Position numbers and translations under genes: made by a program. The notes under the pieces are model-generated. The model searched no databases. It had not been told where the DNA came from and saw only the letters and a list, made by a program, of their open reading frames with translations. From Roseovarius marisflavi (GTDB lineage Bacteria; Pseudomonadota; Alphaproteobacteria; Rhodobacterales; Rhodobacteraceae): a stretch of DNA of 64,000 nt. Below are positions 46,957 through 55,417 of this stretch, piece by piece. Each line of letters opens with the position of its first letter. The first letter of the stretch is position 1. The stretch covers positions 124,001 through 188,000 of the forward strand of contig NZ_FRBN01000005.1 of the NCBI RefSeq assembly GCF_900142625.1, given 5' to 3'.

Positions 46957-47044
46957 CGTAGGGTGGGTGAAACCCACCGCATCGAGGTGACTCGTTCTTT
47001 GCCATCGGTCTTGTAAGAATAGCGTGGGTTTCACCCACCCTACG
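46957..47044. repeat. REP-type inverted pair (REPIN-like)
   Basis: CGTAGGGTGGGTGAAACCCA plus C (46957-46977) recurs as its exact reverse complement at 47024-47044 (21-bp arms, 46-bp spacer). Each unit has a GTAG head followed by a small hairpin (GGTGGGT-GAA-ACCCACC in the left copy), the design of REP sequences mobilised by RAYT transposases. No such transposase gene is in the window. Confidence 0.8.
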
Positions 47045-47141
47045 GATTTTACTACCCTGAGCGCACCGCTTACCATGGCACAAATCCCGGATCGACAGGG
47101 TGTTTGCGACCCCCTAAGGTGACAGGTAAAAGGAGCAGTCC

Positions 47142-47537
47142 ATGGCGCTTTTGCAAATGATCTACGCCTCGCAGCCCTTTGGGTTTGACGAGGCGATGCT
47201 GGCGGGAATTCTTTTGGATGCGCGTCGCGGCAATACCCGGAATGATGTGACGGGTGCGCTGATTGTGCGTGATGATCCCTACCTTCAGCTTTTGGAAGGT
47301 CCGCCGGAAATGGTCGAAGCGGCATACGAGCGGATTAATCGCGATGACCGGCACACCAATATGCGCAGGATTGTGCACCGCAGGGTTAAAGAGCGCATGT
47401 TCCCGACCTGGTCGATGCTTGATGATCCGGCGCAAAGCTGGGTCTGGAGCAGGCAAGAGGTCTCTGACGGGGCGATTGAGCGCGCCACCGAGGCCGAGGT
47501 TCTGGGGTTCTTTGAAAGACTTGCCGCACTTGGCTAG
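47142..47537 (+). CDS. BLUF-domain blue-light photoreceptor
   Basis: The 131-residue protein is hardly more than one FAD-binding BLUF domain. Key residues keep the spacing of AppA: Tyr8 (MIYAS), Asn31 (GNTRNDVTG), Gln49 (YLQLLEGP), and Trp90 and Met92 (FPTWSM). The domain should therefore undergo the usual Tyr-Gln-flavin hydrogen-bond switch. A C-terminal helical segment (GAIERATEAEVLGFFERL) probably relays the signal. No output domain is fused, so it must act through a partner protein. It has its own ribosome site (AAAGGAG). Confidence 0.92.
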   Translation: MALLQMIYASQPFGFDEAMLAGILLDARRGNTRNDVTGALIVRDDPYLQLLEGPPEMVEAAYERINRDDRHTNMRRIVHRRVKERMFPTWSMLDDPAQSWVWSRQEVSDGAIERATEAEVLGFFERLAALG

Positions 47538-47752
47538 ACGGGCGCAAGTGGTGGCACAACGCCATAGCCCGCGGCGGTTTTCGCCATTTTGGTGTCAGAG
47601 GCATGTCCCGACGCTCAGGGTGGCTCGGGTGGAAATGCCCGTCTTCGGATCAGCGGGCGACGCTGTTGTGCCGCGCAAACTCTTAGCCCACTGAATCAAG
47701 TTCATAATCAAGATAATTCCCGCTAGGCTTGGCCGTAAAATGGAGGGTACTC

Positions 47753-48103
47753 ATGACCAAGGCGAATCTGGCCGAGAAACTGGCGGCCTTCTCGGCGCAT
47801 TGGAGCCCGCATATCGTTGCCGACTACAACGGAAATGATGTCATGGTGGTCAAGGTCGAGGGCGAATTCAACTGGCACAGTCACCCCGATACCGATGACC
47901 TTTTCCTTGTGCTTGAAGGCGAGATCGACATCGAAATGCGTGACCGGACGGTGGCCTTGGGCAAGGGTGAGTTGTTTGTCGTGCCCAAAGGGGTCGAGCA
48001 TCGCCCGGTGGCCCGGAAAGAAGCGCATCTTTTGCTGATCGAGCCGCGCGGCACCCCCAATACCGGCGATCCGGAAACTGCTGCGGTCAAGGTCGTGCTG
48101 TGA
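47753..48103 (+). CDS. Cupin-fold protein
   Basis: The 116-residue single cupin domain has the first motif in NWHSHPDTDDLFLVLEGEIDIEM and the second in GELFVVPKGVEHRPVA, with three His and one Glu as likely metal ligands. Function unknown; such small cupins include isomerases, dioxygenases and regulatory proteins. The start is the ATG after TGGAGGG. Its TGA overlaps the ATG of the P1 peptidase gene by one base, implying coupling. The 215-bp gap before it holds no recognisable feature apart from 8-bp arms GGCACAAC/GTTGTGCC. Confidence 0.87.
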   Translation: MTKANLAEKLAAFSAHWSPHIVADYNGNDVMVVKVEGEFNWHSHPDTDDLFLVLEGEIDIEMRDRTVALGKGELFVVPKGVEHRPVARKEAHLLLIEPRGTPNTGDPETAAVKVVL

Positions 48104-49092
48104 TGCGCCCCGGTCCGCGTAACCTTATTACCGATGTGCCGGGGCTGCGCGTTGGCAATGCGCAGGACGCGCAGATAAGGACCGGCGCCACGGTGATGCT
48201 GGGCGATGTGCCTTTTACCGCCGGGGTGCATGTGATGGGTGGCGCGCCGGGCACCCGCGAGACTGATTTGCTGGCGCCTGACAAGACGGTGGAACAGGTC
48301 GATGCGCTGGTGCTGTCGGGCGGGTCGGCTTTCGGGCTTGATGCGGCGTCGGGCGTGGCGGACGGCTTGCGCGCCATGGGGCGCGGCTTTGCGGTGGGCG
48401 ATATCCGCGTGCCGATCGTGCCGGGGGCGATCCTGTTTGACCTTCTGAATGGCGGCGCCAAGGATTGGGCCGAAAATCCCTATAAGGCGCTTGGCGCCGA
48501 GGCGCTTGGTAATGCCGCCGTGGGGTTTCACATCGGCAGCTTTGGCGCAGGCACGGGTGCGTCCACCGCGACGCTAAAGGGCGGCCTTGGCTCGGCCTCG
48601 GTCGTGTTGCCATCGGGGGCGGTGGTGGGCGCACTTGTGGCGGTCAACGCGCTTGGCTCTGCCATTGTGGGCGAGGGGCCGCATTTCTGGGCCGCGCCGT
48701 TCGAGATTGGTGAAGAGTTTGGCGGGTTTGGCCCCGCGCCGCGTTATGACGCGGCTGCGCTACCGCTGACCAAGCTCTCGCAGCATGCTAATACCACCAT
48801 CGGGATCGTGGCCACCGATGCCACCCTGACGCAGGCGCAATGCACCCGCCTTGCCACCGCCGCGCATGACGGGTTTGCCCGCGCCCTTGTGCCGTCGCAC
48901 ACGCCGATGGATGGCGACCTCATTTTTGCCGCCTCAACCGGTGCGCGGGCGATGGGCGATCCGATTGCCGAGACGCTGTTGCTTGGCCATGCGGCGGCCA
49001 CCGCGATGGCGCGCGCGATTGCCCGCGCGATTTATGCGGCAAGCCCCGCGCCGGGCGATGTCCTGCCCTCTTGGCAGGCGCAATTCGGCTAG
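48103..49092 (+). CDS. P1 family (DmpA/NylC-type) self-cleaving peptidase
   Basis: The 329-residue protein belongs to the N-terminal-nucleophile P1 family, which is made as one chain and cleaves itself. The family stretches TDVPGLRVGNA, LSGGSAFGLDAASGVADGLRA and VPGAILFDLLNGG are present. At the expected cleavage point the sequence is AN-TTIGIVATDA (Asn230-Thr231), giving a Thr nucleophile as in nylon hydrolase NylC, rather than the Ser of DmpA. It is coupled to the cupin gene. The substrate is unknown: an aminopeptidase or amidase role is likely. Confidence 0.87.
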   Translation: MRPGPRNLITDVPGLRVGNAQDAQIRTGATVMLGDVPFTAGVHVMGGAPGTRETDLLAPDKTVEQVDALVLSGGSAFGLDAASGVADGLRAMGRGFAVGDIRVPIVPGAILFDLLNGGAKDWAENPYKALGAEALGNAAVGFHIGSFGAGTGASTATLKGGLGSASVVLPSGAVVGALVAVNALGSAIVGEGPHFWAAPFEIGEEFGGFGPAPRYDAAALPLTKLSQHANTTIGIVATDATLTQAQCTRLATAAHDGFARALVPSHTPMDGDLIFAASTGARAMGDPIAETLLLGHAAATAMARAIARAIYAASPAPGDVLPSWQAQFG

Positions 49093-49144
49093 GGCGGGAA
49101 TCTTTTCACGCAGGACTTGCAGACTCGGGGCAACCGGCGTATAT

Positions 49145-49223
49145 GGCTTTCAACAGCGGCGCTCTCGGGTCCACTCCGAAAGCCCACCGGATTAATTTCG
49201 ACGGGCCGCGCGCCCGTTTTTTT
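49145..49223 (+). promoter_or_regulatory. rimP leader hairpin and attenuator-like terminator
   Basis: GGCTTTC (49145-49151) pairs perfectly with GAAAGCC (49178-49184). Then comes ACGGGC-CGCGC-GCCCGT (49201-49217), running into seven T (49217-49223). The last T is only 13 nt before the rimP ATG, which leaves no room for a separate promoter. Transcripts for rimP-nusA-infB must therefore read through this terminator, suggesting attenuation. Confidence 0.75.
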
Positions 49224-49236
49224 GTGCTTGGACGAG

Positions 49237-49818
49237 ATGACAAACGACCTGATTGCCAAAGCTGCGATTGACCGCCGGATGGCGGAGATCATCACCCCCG
49301 TGATCGAGGATCTGGGGTATGAGCTTGTGCGCGTGCGTCTCATGAGCGGCAAGACCCACACGCTTCAGATCATGGCAGAGCGCCCCGAGGGCGGCATCGA
49401 AGTGGATGACTGCGGCAAGATCAGCACCGCCGTGAGCGCGGTTCTGGATGTCGAAGACCCGATCACCGACCCCTATACGCTTGAAGTGTCGAGCCCCGGT
49501 ATCGACCGGCCACTGACCCGGCTCAAGGATTTCGAGACCTTCGAGGGCTATGAGGCCAAGATCGAGACAGCCGAGCTTATCGAGGGGCGCAGGCGGTTCA
49601 AGGGCGTGCTTGCGGGTGTCGAGAATAACGAGGTTCTGATCAACGTCGAAGAAGGCACCATCGGGCTTGAGTTCGACTGGCTGTCTGATGCCAAGCTTGT
49701 GCTGACCGACGAATTGATCAAGGAAATGCTGCGCCAACGCAAGGCGGCGGGTGTGATCAACGAAGACGAATTTGACGAGATCGAAACCGAAACCGATTCC
49801 GGTTCTGAGGAGGACTAA
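49237..49818 (+). CDS. rimP: Ribosome maturation factor RimP
   Basis: RimP assists maturation of the 30S subunit. The 193-residue protein has the N-terminal domain with [21 protein letters not shown] and [21 protein letters not shown], the [21 protein letters not shown] signature, and an acidic C-terminal tail ([17 protein letters not shown]). The start is MTNDLIAK right after the leader terminator; only a weak ribosome site (GGACGAG) is visible. nusA follows 4 nt after its stop, the widespread rimP-nusA-infB order. Confidence 0.95.
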   Translation: MTNDLIAKAAIDRRMAEIITPVIEDLGYELVRVRLMSGKTHTLQIMAERPEGGIEVDDCGKISTAVSAVLDVEDPITDPYTLEVSSPGIDRPLTRLKDFETFEGYEAKIETAELIEGRRRFKGVLAGVENNEVLINVEEGTIGLEFDWLSDAKLVLTDELIKEMLRQRKAAGVINEDEFDEIETETDSGSEED

Positions 49819-49822
49819 GATC

Positions 49823-51436
49823 ATGGCAATCACCTCTGCCAACCAGCTTGAGCTGTTGCAAACAGCCGAGGCCGTGGCCCGCGAAAAGATGATTGATCCC
49901 GAACTGGTGGTCGAAGCGATGGAAGAATCCCTGTCGCGCGCCGCCAAGAGCCGTTACGGCAGCGAGATGGACATTCGCGTCGCGATCGACCGCAAGACCG
50001 GTCGCGCGACCTTTACCCGCGTGCGCACCGTGGTCGAGGATGACGCGGTTGAGAACTATCAGGCGGAAATGACCGTCGAGCAGGCCAAGCAGTACATGGA
50101 CAACCCATCGGTCGGCGATACCTTTGTCGAAGAGGTTCCGCCGGTTGAAATGGGCCGCATCGCCGCGCAGAGCGCCAAGCAGGTGATCCTGCAAAAGGTG
50201 CGCGAAGCCGAGCGTGATCGCCAGTACGAGGAATTCAAGGACCGTATCGGCACGATCATCAATGGTCAGGTCAAGCGCGAAGAATACGGCAATGTCATCG
50301 TCGATGTGGGCCGTGGCGAGGCGATCCTGCGTCGCAACGAAAAGATCGGGCGCGAGGCCTATCGCCCCAACGACCGTATCCGTTGCTACATCAAGGATGT
50401 GCGCCGCGAACAGCGCGGGCCGCAGATTTTCCTGAGCCGCACCGATCCGCAGTTCATGGCCGAACTGTTCAAGATGGAAGTGCCGGAAATCTATGACGGC
50501 ATCATCGAGATCAAGGCCGTTGCCCGCGATCCCGGCAGCCGCGCCAAGATCGCCGTGATTTCCTATGACGGTTCGATTGATCCGGTCGGCGCCTGCGTCG
50601 GTATGCGCGGCAGCCGCGTACAGGCCGTCGTGAACGAGCTTCAGGGCGAAAAGATCGACATCATTCCGTGGAATGAGGATCAGGCGACCTTCCTTGTGAA
50701 CGCGCTGCAGCCCGCAGAGGTCAGCAAGGTGGTGATCGACGAGGATGCGCAGCGCATCGAGGTTGTCGTGCCCGAAGAACAGCTTTCGCTGGCGATCGGC
50801 CGTCGTGGCCAGAACGTGCGTCTGGCAAGCCAGTTGACCGGGCTTGATATCGACATCATGACCGAGGCCCAGGACAGCGAGCGCCGTCAGAAAGAATTCG
50901 AAGAGCGCACCGGCCTGTTCATGGAAAACCTCGATCTCGACGAATTCTTTGCCCAGCTTCTGGTCTCCGAGGGCTTTACCAACCTTGAAGAGGTCGCCTA
51001 TGTCGATCTTGACGAGCTTTTGGTCATTGATGGCGTCGACGCAGACACCGCCAGCGAATTGCAGGCCCGTGCCCGCGACGTGATCGAAGGTCAGGCCAAG
51101 GCCGCGCTTGAAAAAGCCCGCGAGCTTGGTGTTGAGGACAGCCTTATTGAATTTGACGGTCTGACACCCCAAATGGTGCAGGCACTGGCAGAGGATGACG
51201 TGAAATCGCTGGAAGATTTCGCAACCTGCGCCGATTGGGAACTGGCCGGCGGCTGGACCACGGTCAATGGCGAGCGCGTCAAAGACGAAGGCGTTCTGGA
51301 GAAATTTGACGTCTCACTGGAAGAGGCGCAGAATATGGTAATGACCGCCCGGATCATGTTGGGCTGGGTTGACCCCGACGAACTCGAGCCCGAGGTGGAT
51401 GATGCCGACGGCGATGACGAGGAGGTCGAGGCCTGA
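49823..51436 (+). CDS. nusA: Transcription termination/antitermination factor NusA
   Basis: NusA binds RNA polymerase and modulates pausing, termination and antitermination. The 537-residue protein has the N-terminal polymerase-binding domain, an S1 domain ([29 protein letters not shown]) and two KH domains ([25 protein letters not shown] and [18 protein letters not shown]). The C-terminal acidic helix-hairpin-helix repeats are those of alpha- and gammaproteobacteria, ending in an Asp/Glu-rich tail. The start follows GAGGAGGAC. NusA is a natural candidate to act on the terminator in its own operon leader. Confidence 0.97.
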   Translation: MAITSANQLELLQTAEAVAREKMIDPELVVEAMEESLSRAAKSRYGSEMDIRVAIDRKTGRATFTRVRTVVEDDAVENYQAEMTVEQAKQYMDNPSVGDTFVEEVPPVEMGRIAAQSAKQVILQKVREAERDRQYEEFKDRIGTIINGQVKREEYGNVIVDVGRGEAILRRNEKIGREAYRPNDRIRCYIKDVRREQRGPQIFLSRTDPQFMAELFKMEVPEIYDGIIEIKAVARDPGSRAKIAVISYDGSIDPVGACVGMRGSRVQAVVNELQGEKIDIIPWNEDQATFLVNALQPAEVSKVVIDEDAQRIEVVVPEEQLSLAIGRRGQNVRLASQLTGLDIDIMTEAQDSERRQKEFEERTGLFMENLDLDEFFAQLLVSEGFTNLEEVAYVDLDELLVIDGVDADTASELQARARDVIEGQAKAALEKARELGVEDSLIEFDGLTPQMVQALAEDDVKSLEDFATCADWELAGGWTTVNGERVKDEGVLEKFDVSLEEAQNMVMTARIMLGWVDPDELEPEVDDADGDDEEVEA

Positions 51437-51459
51437 TTTTTCAGGCCTCGGGGGCACAC

Positions 51460-52083
51460 ATGGGGCGCGCAGGGCAACCCAAAGACCGGACCGATGGTCC
51501 AGAACGCAAGTGCATCGTCACAGGCGAGGTTCAGCCCAAGTATGGGCTGATCCGCTTTGCCGTTGGGCCAGAGGGTCAGATTGGCCCCGACCTGATGGAA
51601 AAGCTGCCGGGACGTGGTATCTGGGTCTCTGCGGATCGCGCGGCCATTGATAAGGCGGCGGCAAAAGGGCTTTTCGCCCGTGCCGCCAAACAGCCGGTTC
51701 AGGTGCCCGAAGACCTTGCCGATCTTGTTGAGGCGCTTTTGGCAAAGCGGGTGATCAACCTGATCAGCCTTGCCCGAAAAGGCGGCCGCGCCGTGTCGGG
51801 CTATGAGAAGGTCAAGATCATGCTGGGCAAGGAAGAAGCCCGCGTTCTTATTCAGGCCAGCGATGGGTCTGAACGGGGAAAATCAAAGCTGAGCACGCCG
51901 CAGGGCGGCTCATTCATAGGGTGGTTGACGGCGAATGAGCTGGGCCAGGCCTTTGGGCGACAAACCACAATCCATGCGGCACTGGGTGCTGGAGGTTTGT
52001 TGCAACCTGTTGTAGAGGAGGCGGCAAGACTGAAAGGTCTGCGCGTCTCGGACGGCGAGACAGCGCGCCGGAAAGGAAAGTAG
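51460..52083 (+). CDS. ylxR: YlxR-type RNA-binding protein with L7Ae-like domain
   Basis: The 207-residue protein combines an N-terminal YlxR (DUF448) domain with KCIVTGEVQPKYGLIRFAVGPEG and LPGRGIWVSADRAAIDKA (residues 10-80), and an L7Ae/L30e-like RNA-binding domain (about 92-190, ISLARKGGRAVSGYEKVKIML). The two parts are separate proteins in Firmicutes but fused in many alphaproteobacteria. It lies between nusA and infB as usual, 23 nt after nusA and 6 nt before infB. An RNA-binding role in transcription or ribosome function is likely. Confidence 0.9.
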   Translation: MGRAGQPKDRTDGPERKCIVTGEVQPKYGLIRFAVGPEGQIGPDLMEKLPGRGIWVSADRAAIDKAAAKGLFARAAKQPVQVPEDLADLVEALLAKRVINLISLARKGGRAVSGYEKVKIMLGKEEARVLIQASDGSERGKSKLSTPQGGSFIGWLTANELGQAFGRQTTIHAALGAGGLLQPVVEEAARLKGLRVSDGETARRKGK

Positions 52084-52089
52084 AGCAAT

Positions 52090-54594
52090 ATGAGCGACAA
52101 CGACGGAAAGAAACCTTTGGGTGTACGTGGCGCTGGTTCCCGGCCGGGGAACGTGAAGCAGAGCTTCAGCCATGGCCGGACCAAGAACGTCGTGGTGGAA
52201 ACCAAACGCAAGCGCGTTGTCGTGCCCAAGCCGGGCGCGGGAACAGCGGGTGCGGCTGGTGGATCTGGCAAGCCGTCAGGTGCGGCAAGCTCGACACGGC
52301 GCCCGGCAGGGATCTCGGATGCCGAGATGGACCGCCGGATGAAGGCACTTGCCGCCGCCAAGGCGCGCGAGTCGCAGGACGCTGCCGAACGCGAAGCCAA
52401 GGAAAAGGCAAGCGAAGAAGAACGCATGCGCCGCCGCGAAGAGGCCGACGCCAAGGAACGCGAACAGCGTGAAGCCGAGGAAAAAGCCCGCTCCAAGATC
52501 GAAGAAGAAGAGCGCAAGAAGCGCGAATCAGAGCAGGCCGCGATCAAGGCCGCCGCCGCTGCGGCAGAGCCCGACGCCCTGCCCGATGCCGTGCGTCAGG
52601 CGCCAAACAAATCTGCTCCGCCCCCGCGTAAGCAGGAGCCCGAACGCGAGCAGCCCGCCCGCCGTGGCAAAGGCCGCGGTGGCGAGGACAATCGTCGTGG
52701 CGGAAAGCTGACCCTCAATCAGGCGCTTGCGGGCGGCGAGGGCGGTCGCCAGAAATCCATGGCCGCGATGAAGCGCAAGCAAGAGCGCGCGCGTCAAAAG
52801 GCGATGGGCGTCAATGTCGAGCGTGAAAAGGTTGTCCGCGACGTACAACTGCCGGAAACGATCGTCGTGTCCGAGCTTGCCAACCGTATGGCCGAGCGCG
52901 TTGCCGACGTTATCAAGGCGCTTATGCAAAACGACATGATGGTGTCGCAGAACGAGACCATTGATGCCGATACAGCAGAGCTGATCGTGGAAGAATTCGG
53001 CCACCGTGTTGTGCGTGTGTCGGATGCAGATGTGGAAGATGTCATCGCGCATGTCGAGGATGATCCCAAGGATCTTGAGCCGCGCGCGCCTGTGATCACC
53101 ATCATGGGTCACGTTGACCACGGCAAAACCTCGCTTCTGGATGCGATCCGCAACGCCAAGGTCGTGTCAGGCGAGGCCGGCGGCATCACCCAGCATATCG
53201 GCGCCTACCAGGTGAAAACCGAGAGCGGATCGTTGCTGACCTTCCTCGATACGCCCGGCCACGCGGCGTTCACCAGCATGCGCTCGCGCGGTGCCCAGGT
53301 GACCGATATTGTGGTTCTGGTGGTTGCGGCGGACGATGCCGTGATGCCCCAGACCATCGAGGCGATCAACCACGCCAAGGCGGCTCAGGTGCCGATGATC
53401 GTGGCGATCAACAAGGTCGACAAGCCCGATGCGAACCCGGACAAGGTACGCACGGATCTTCTGCAACACGAAGTCATCGTCGAGGCGATGTCCGGCGACG
53501 TGCAGGATGTCGAAGTCTCGGCCGTGACTGGTCAGGGCCTTGACGAGTTGCTTGAGGCGATTGCGCTTCAGGCCGAGCTTCTGGAGCTCAAGGTGAACCC
53601 GAACCGGGCCGCCGAGGGCGCCGTAATCGAAGCACAGCTTGACGTGGGCCGTGGCCCGGTGGCGACCGTTCTGATCAAGAAGGGCACATTGCGTCTTGGC
53701 GACATCTTTGTTGTCGGCCAGCAATACGGCAAGGTGCGCGCTCTGATCAACGACCGTGGTGAGCGTGTCAAGGAAGCAGGCCCATCGACCCCGGTCGAGG
53801 TTCTGGGTCTGAATGGCACGCCCGAAGCGGGCGACGTTTTGAACGTGGTCGACACCGAGGCGCAGGCACGCGAAATCGCGGAATACCGCGAAAGTGCTGC
53901 CAAAGAGAAACGCGCCGCTGTCGGTGCGGGCACCTCTCTGGAGCAACTGCTGGCCAAGGCCAAGCAGGATGAGAACGTCAAGGAAATGCCGATTGTTGTC
54001 AAAACCGACGTTCAGGGCTCTGCCGAGGCGATCGTTCAGGCGATGGAAAAGATCGGCAACGACGAGGTTCGCGTGCGGGTGCTGCACTCGGGGGTTGGTG
54101 CGATCACCGAATCCGATATCGGCCTTGCCGAGGCATCGGGCGCACCGGTCTTTGGCTTTAACGTTCGCGCCAATGCGCCCGCGCGCAATAGCGCCAACCA
54201 AAAGGGTGTCGAAATCCGCTATTACAGCGTGATTTACGATCTCGTCGATGATGTGAAAGCCGCGGCTTCGGGCCTTTTGGGCGCGGAAATCCGCGAAAAG
54301 TTCATCGGCTACGCCAAGATCAAAGAGGTCTTCAAGGTTACCGGCGTTGGCAAGGTTGCCGGCTGTCTGGTCACCGAAGGCGTTGCGCGCCGCTCTGCCG
54401 GTGTGCGCCTCTTGCGCGACGACGTCGTGATCCACGAAGGCACGCTGAAGACCCTCAAGCGCTTCAAAGACGAAGTGCCCGAGGTTCAGTCGGGTCAGGA
54501 ATGCGGGATGGCGTTCGAGAATTACGACGATATCCGCCCCAACGACGTGATCGAGATTTTCGAACGCGAAGAAGTGGTACGCACGCTGGCCTGA
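52090..54594 (+). CDS. infB: Translation initiation factor IF-2
   Basis: IF-2 is the GTPase that brings initiator tRNA to the 30S subunit. In its 834 residues, the N-terminal third is highly charged, with a long Arg/Glu/Lys/Ala helix (about residues 75-165). The G domain follows with G1 (GHVDHGKTS), G3 (DTPGHAAF) and G4 (NKVDK). Domains II to IV include [15 protein letters not shown] and [16 protein letters not shown] strong terminator lies 21 bp after the stop, so infB ends the rimP-nusA-ylxR operon. Confidence 0.97.
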   Translation: MSDNDGKKPLGVRGAGSRPGNVKQSFSHGRTKNVVVETKRKRVVVPKPGAGTAGAAGGSGKPSGAASSTRRPAGISDAEMDRRMKALAAAKARESQDAAEREAKEKASEEERMRRREEADAKEREQREAEEKARSKIEEEERKKRESEQAAIKAAAAAAEPDALPDAVRQAPNKSAPPPRKQEPEREQPARRGKGRGGEDNRRGGKLTLNQALAGGEGGRQKSMAAMKRKQERARQKAMGVNVEREKVVRDVQLPETIVVSELANRMAERVADVIKALMQNDMMVSQNETIDADTAELIVEEFGHRVVRVSDADVEDVIAHVEDDPKDLEPRAPVITIMGHVDHGKTSLLDAIRNAKVVSGEAGGITQHIGAYQVKTESGSLLTFLDTPGHAAFTSMRSRGAQVTDIVVLVVAADDAVMPQTIEAINHAKAAQVPMIVAINKVDKPDANPDKVRTDLLQHEVIVEAMSGDVQDVEVSAVTGQGLDELLEAIALQAELLELKVNPNRAAEGAVIEAQLDVGRGPVATVLIKKGTLRLGDIFVVGQQYGKVRALINDRGERVKEAGPSTPVEVLGLNGTPEAGDVLNVVDTEAQAREIAEYRESAAKEKRAAVGAGTSLEQLLAKAKQDENVKEMPIVVKTDVQGSAEAIVQAMEKIGNDEVRVRVLHSGVGAITESDIGLAEASGAPVFGFNVRANAPARNSANQKGVEIRYYSVIYDLVDDVKAAASGLLGAEIREKFIGYAKIKEVFKVTGVGKVAGCLVTEGVARRSAGVRLLRDDVVIHEGTLKTLKRFKDEVPEVQSGQECGMAFENYDDIRPNDVIEIFEREEVVRTLA

Positions 54595-54615
54595 TCGCCT
54601 GGCGTCATCCAAAGC

Positions 54616-54647
54616 AAAAGGGCAGTCGATAAGACTGCCCTTTTTTT
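54616..54647 (+). terminator. Terminator of the rimP-nusA-infB operon
   Basis: GGGCAGTC-GATAA-GACTGCCC (54620-54640) is a perfect 8-bp stem followed by seven T. AAAA before the stem makes it work in both directions, so it may also end the 44-residue gene on the minus strand. Confidence 0.93.
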
Positions 54648-54686
54648 GTCTGATAGGCTGTTAGCCTTGCGGTCCCCGTGGCCGTT

Positions 54687-54821
54687 TCACGCCACGCTTG
54701 TGACAGGGCGACCAGAATACACGCGATCCCCGACCCGGATCTGGATCAGGCCATTGGTCAGCAAGCCAACGAAAATCCCCTGAATTGATACACAAGATCC
54801 AACCTGAATTGTGCGAATCAT
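54687..54821 (-). CDS. 44-residue protein of unknown function
   Basis: This short frame starts at ATG 54821 after a good ribosome site (GGGGGAATAATC-ATG) and ends at TGA 54687. The peptide starts MIRTIQVGSCVSIQGIFVG and continues with LLTNGLIQIRVGDRVYSGRP, ending VTSVA. Alternating hydrophobic residues and well-placed Gly/Asn/Asp turns suggest a small beta-barrel or beta-sheet fold. It lies between infB and mutT, with an AT-rich stretch upstream suitable for a promoter. I do not recognise a family; a real gene is likely from the ribosome site and ordered composition. Confidence 0.6.
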   Translation of the reverse strand: MIRTIQVGSCVSIQGIFVGLLTNGLIQIRVGDRVYSGRPVTSVA

Positions 54822-54996
54822 GATTATTCCCCCAAGATCAATAAAAGTCAGAATAGCTTTGAAATTTTAAAACATCACTAAATTGTTTGAAAATTCGCTA
54901 AAATTCCAAGGAAATCTTGAGATTGTCCAAGTTTGCATCTTAGGCGGGCAAATGTCGCGAATAAATGCAACTTTGACAGGCCTTTCCGGGCTGCCG
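54822..54996. promoter_or_regulatory. AT-rich region upstream of the 44-residue gene
   Basis: About 175 bp lie between the mutT stop and the small gene. The first 100 bp beside the small gene (TTGAAATTTTAAAACATCAC and similar) are strikingly AT-rich for this genome. A promoter or a protein-binding region is likely; no box was assigned. Confidence 0.4.
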
Positions 54997-55395
54997 TCAA
55001 AGCCAGTCGCGCAAAATTGGAATGAGAGGGATATCCGCAGGCGGCATCGGATAGGATTTCAGATCCTTGGCGCGCACCCATTTCAGGGTTTGCCCCTCGC
55101 GGCCCTGCGGTGTGCCCTCCCACTTACGGCAGGCAAAGAGCGGCATCAGAAGGTGAAAGTCGTCATAAGAGTGGCTGGCAAAGGTCAGCGGCGCCAGACA
55201 GCTTGCCCAGGTGTTGATGCCAAGCTCTTCTTCCAATTCGCGGATCAGGGCGTGCTCGGGGCTCTCGCCCGGTTCGACCTTGCCGCCGGGAAATTCCCAC
55301 AGCCCCGCCAGGGATTTACCGGCAGGGCGTTGGGCAAGCAAAATGCGGCCATCGACGTCGATCAAAGCGACGGCAGAGACAAGAACGATCTTCAT
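54997..55395 (-). CDS. mutT: 8-oxo-dGTP diphosphatase (Nudix)
   Basis: MutT hydrolyses 8-oxo-dGTP and prevents A-T to C-G transversions. The 132-residue protein has a full Nudix box from GGKVEPGESPEHALIRELEEELGI, with the required Gly, Glu, Arg-Glu and Glu-Glu residues, preceded by LLAQRPAGKSLAGLWEFPGG as in true MutT proteins. It lies 22 bp after argJ on the same strand and is probably the last gene of the parvulin-argJ-mutT unit. Confidence 0.93.
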   Translation of the reverse strand: MKIVLVSAVALIDVDGRILLAQRPAGKSLAGLWEFPGGKVEPGESPEHALIRELEEELGINTWASCLAPLTFASHSYDDFHLLMPLFACRKWEGTPQGREGQTLKWVRAKDLKSYPMPPADIPLIPILRDWL

Positions 55396-55417
55396 GGGCG
55401 CACTTTCGGGGCCAATA

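Noticed and set aside
46865..47083. 72-codon frame with RVGETH-type peptides after pheS
   Set aside because: The peptide is the translation of the REP-type repeat, a common false gene call.
53167..54612. Long open frame antisense to infB (481 codons), and similar ones antisense to nusA, dnaN, doeA, soxA and gyrB
   Set aside because: They mirror the codon bias of GC-rich genes on the opposite strand, have no recognisable motifs and overlap confidently assigned proteins over their whole length.
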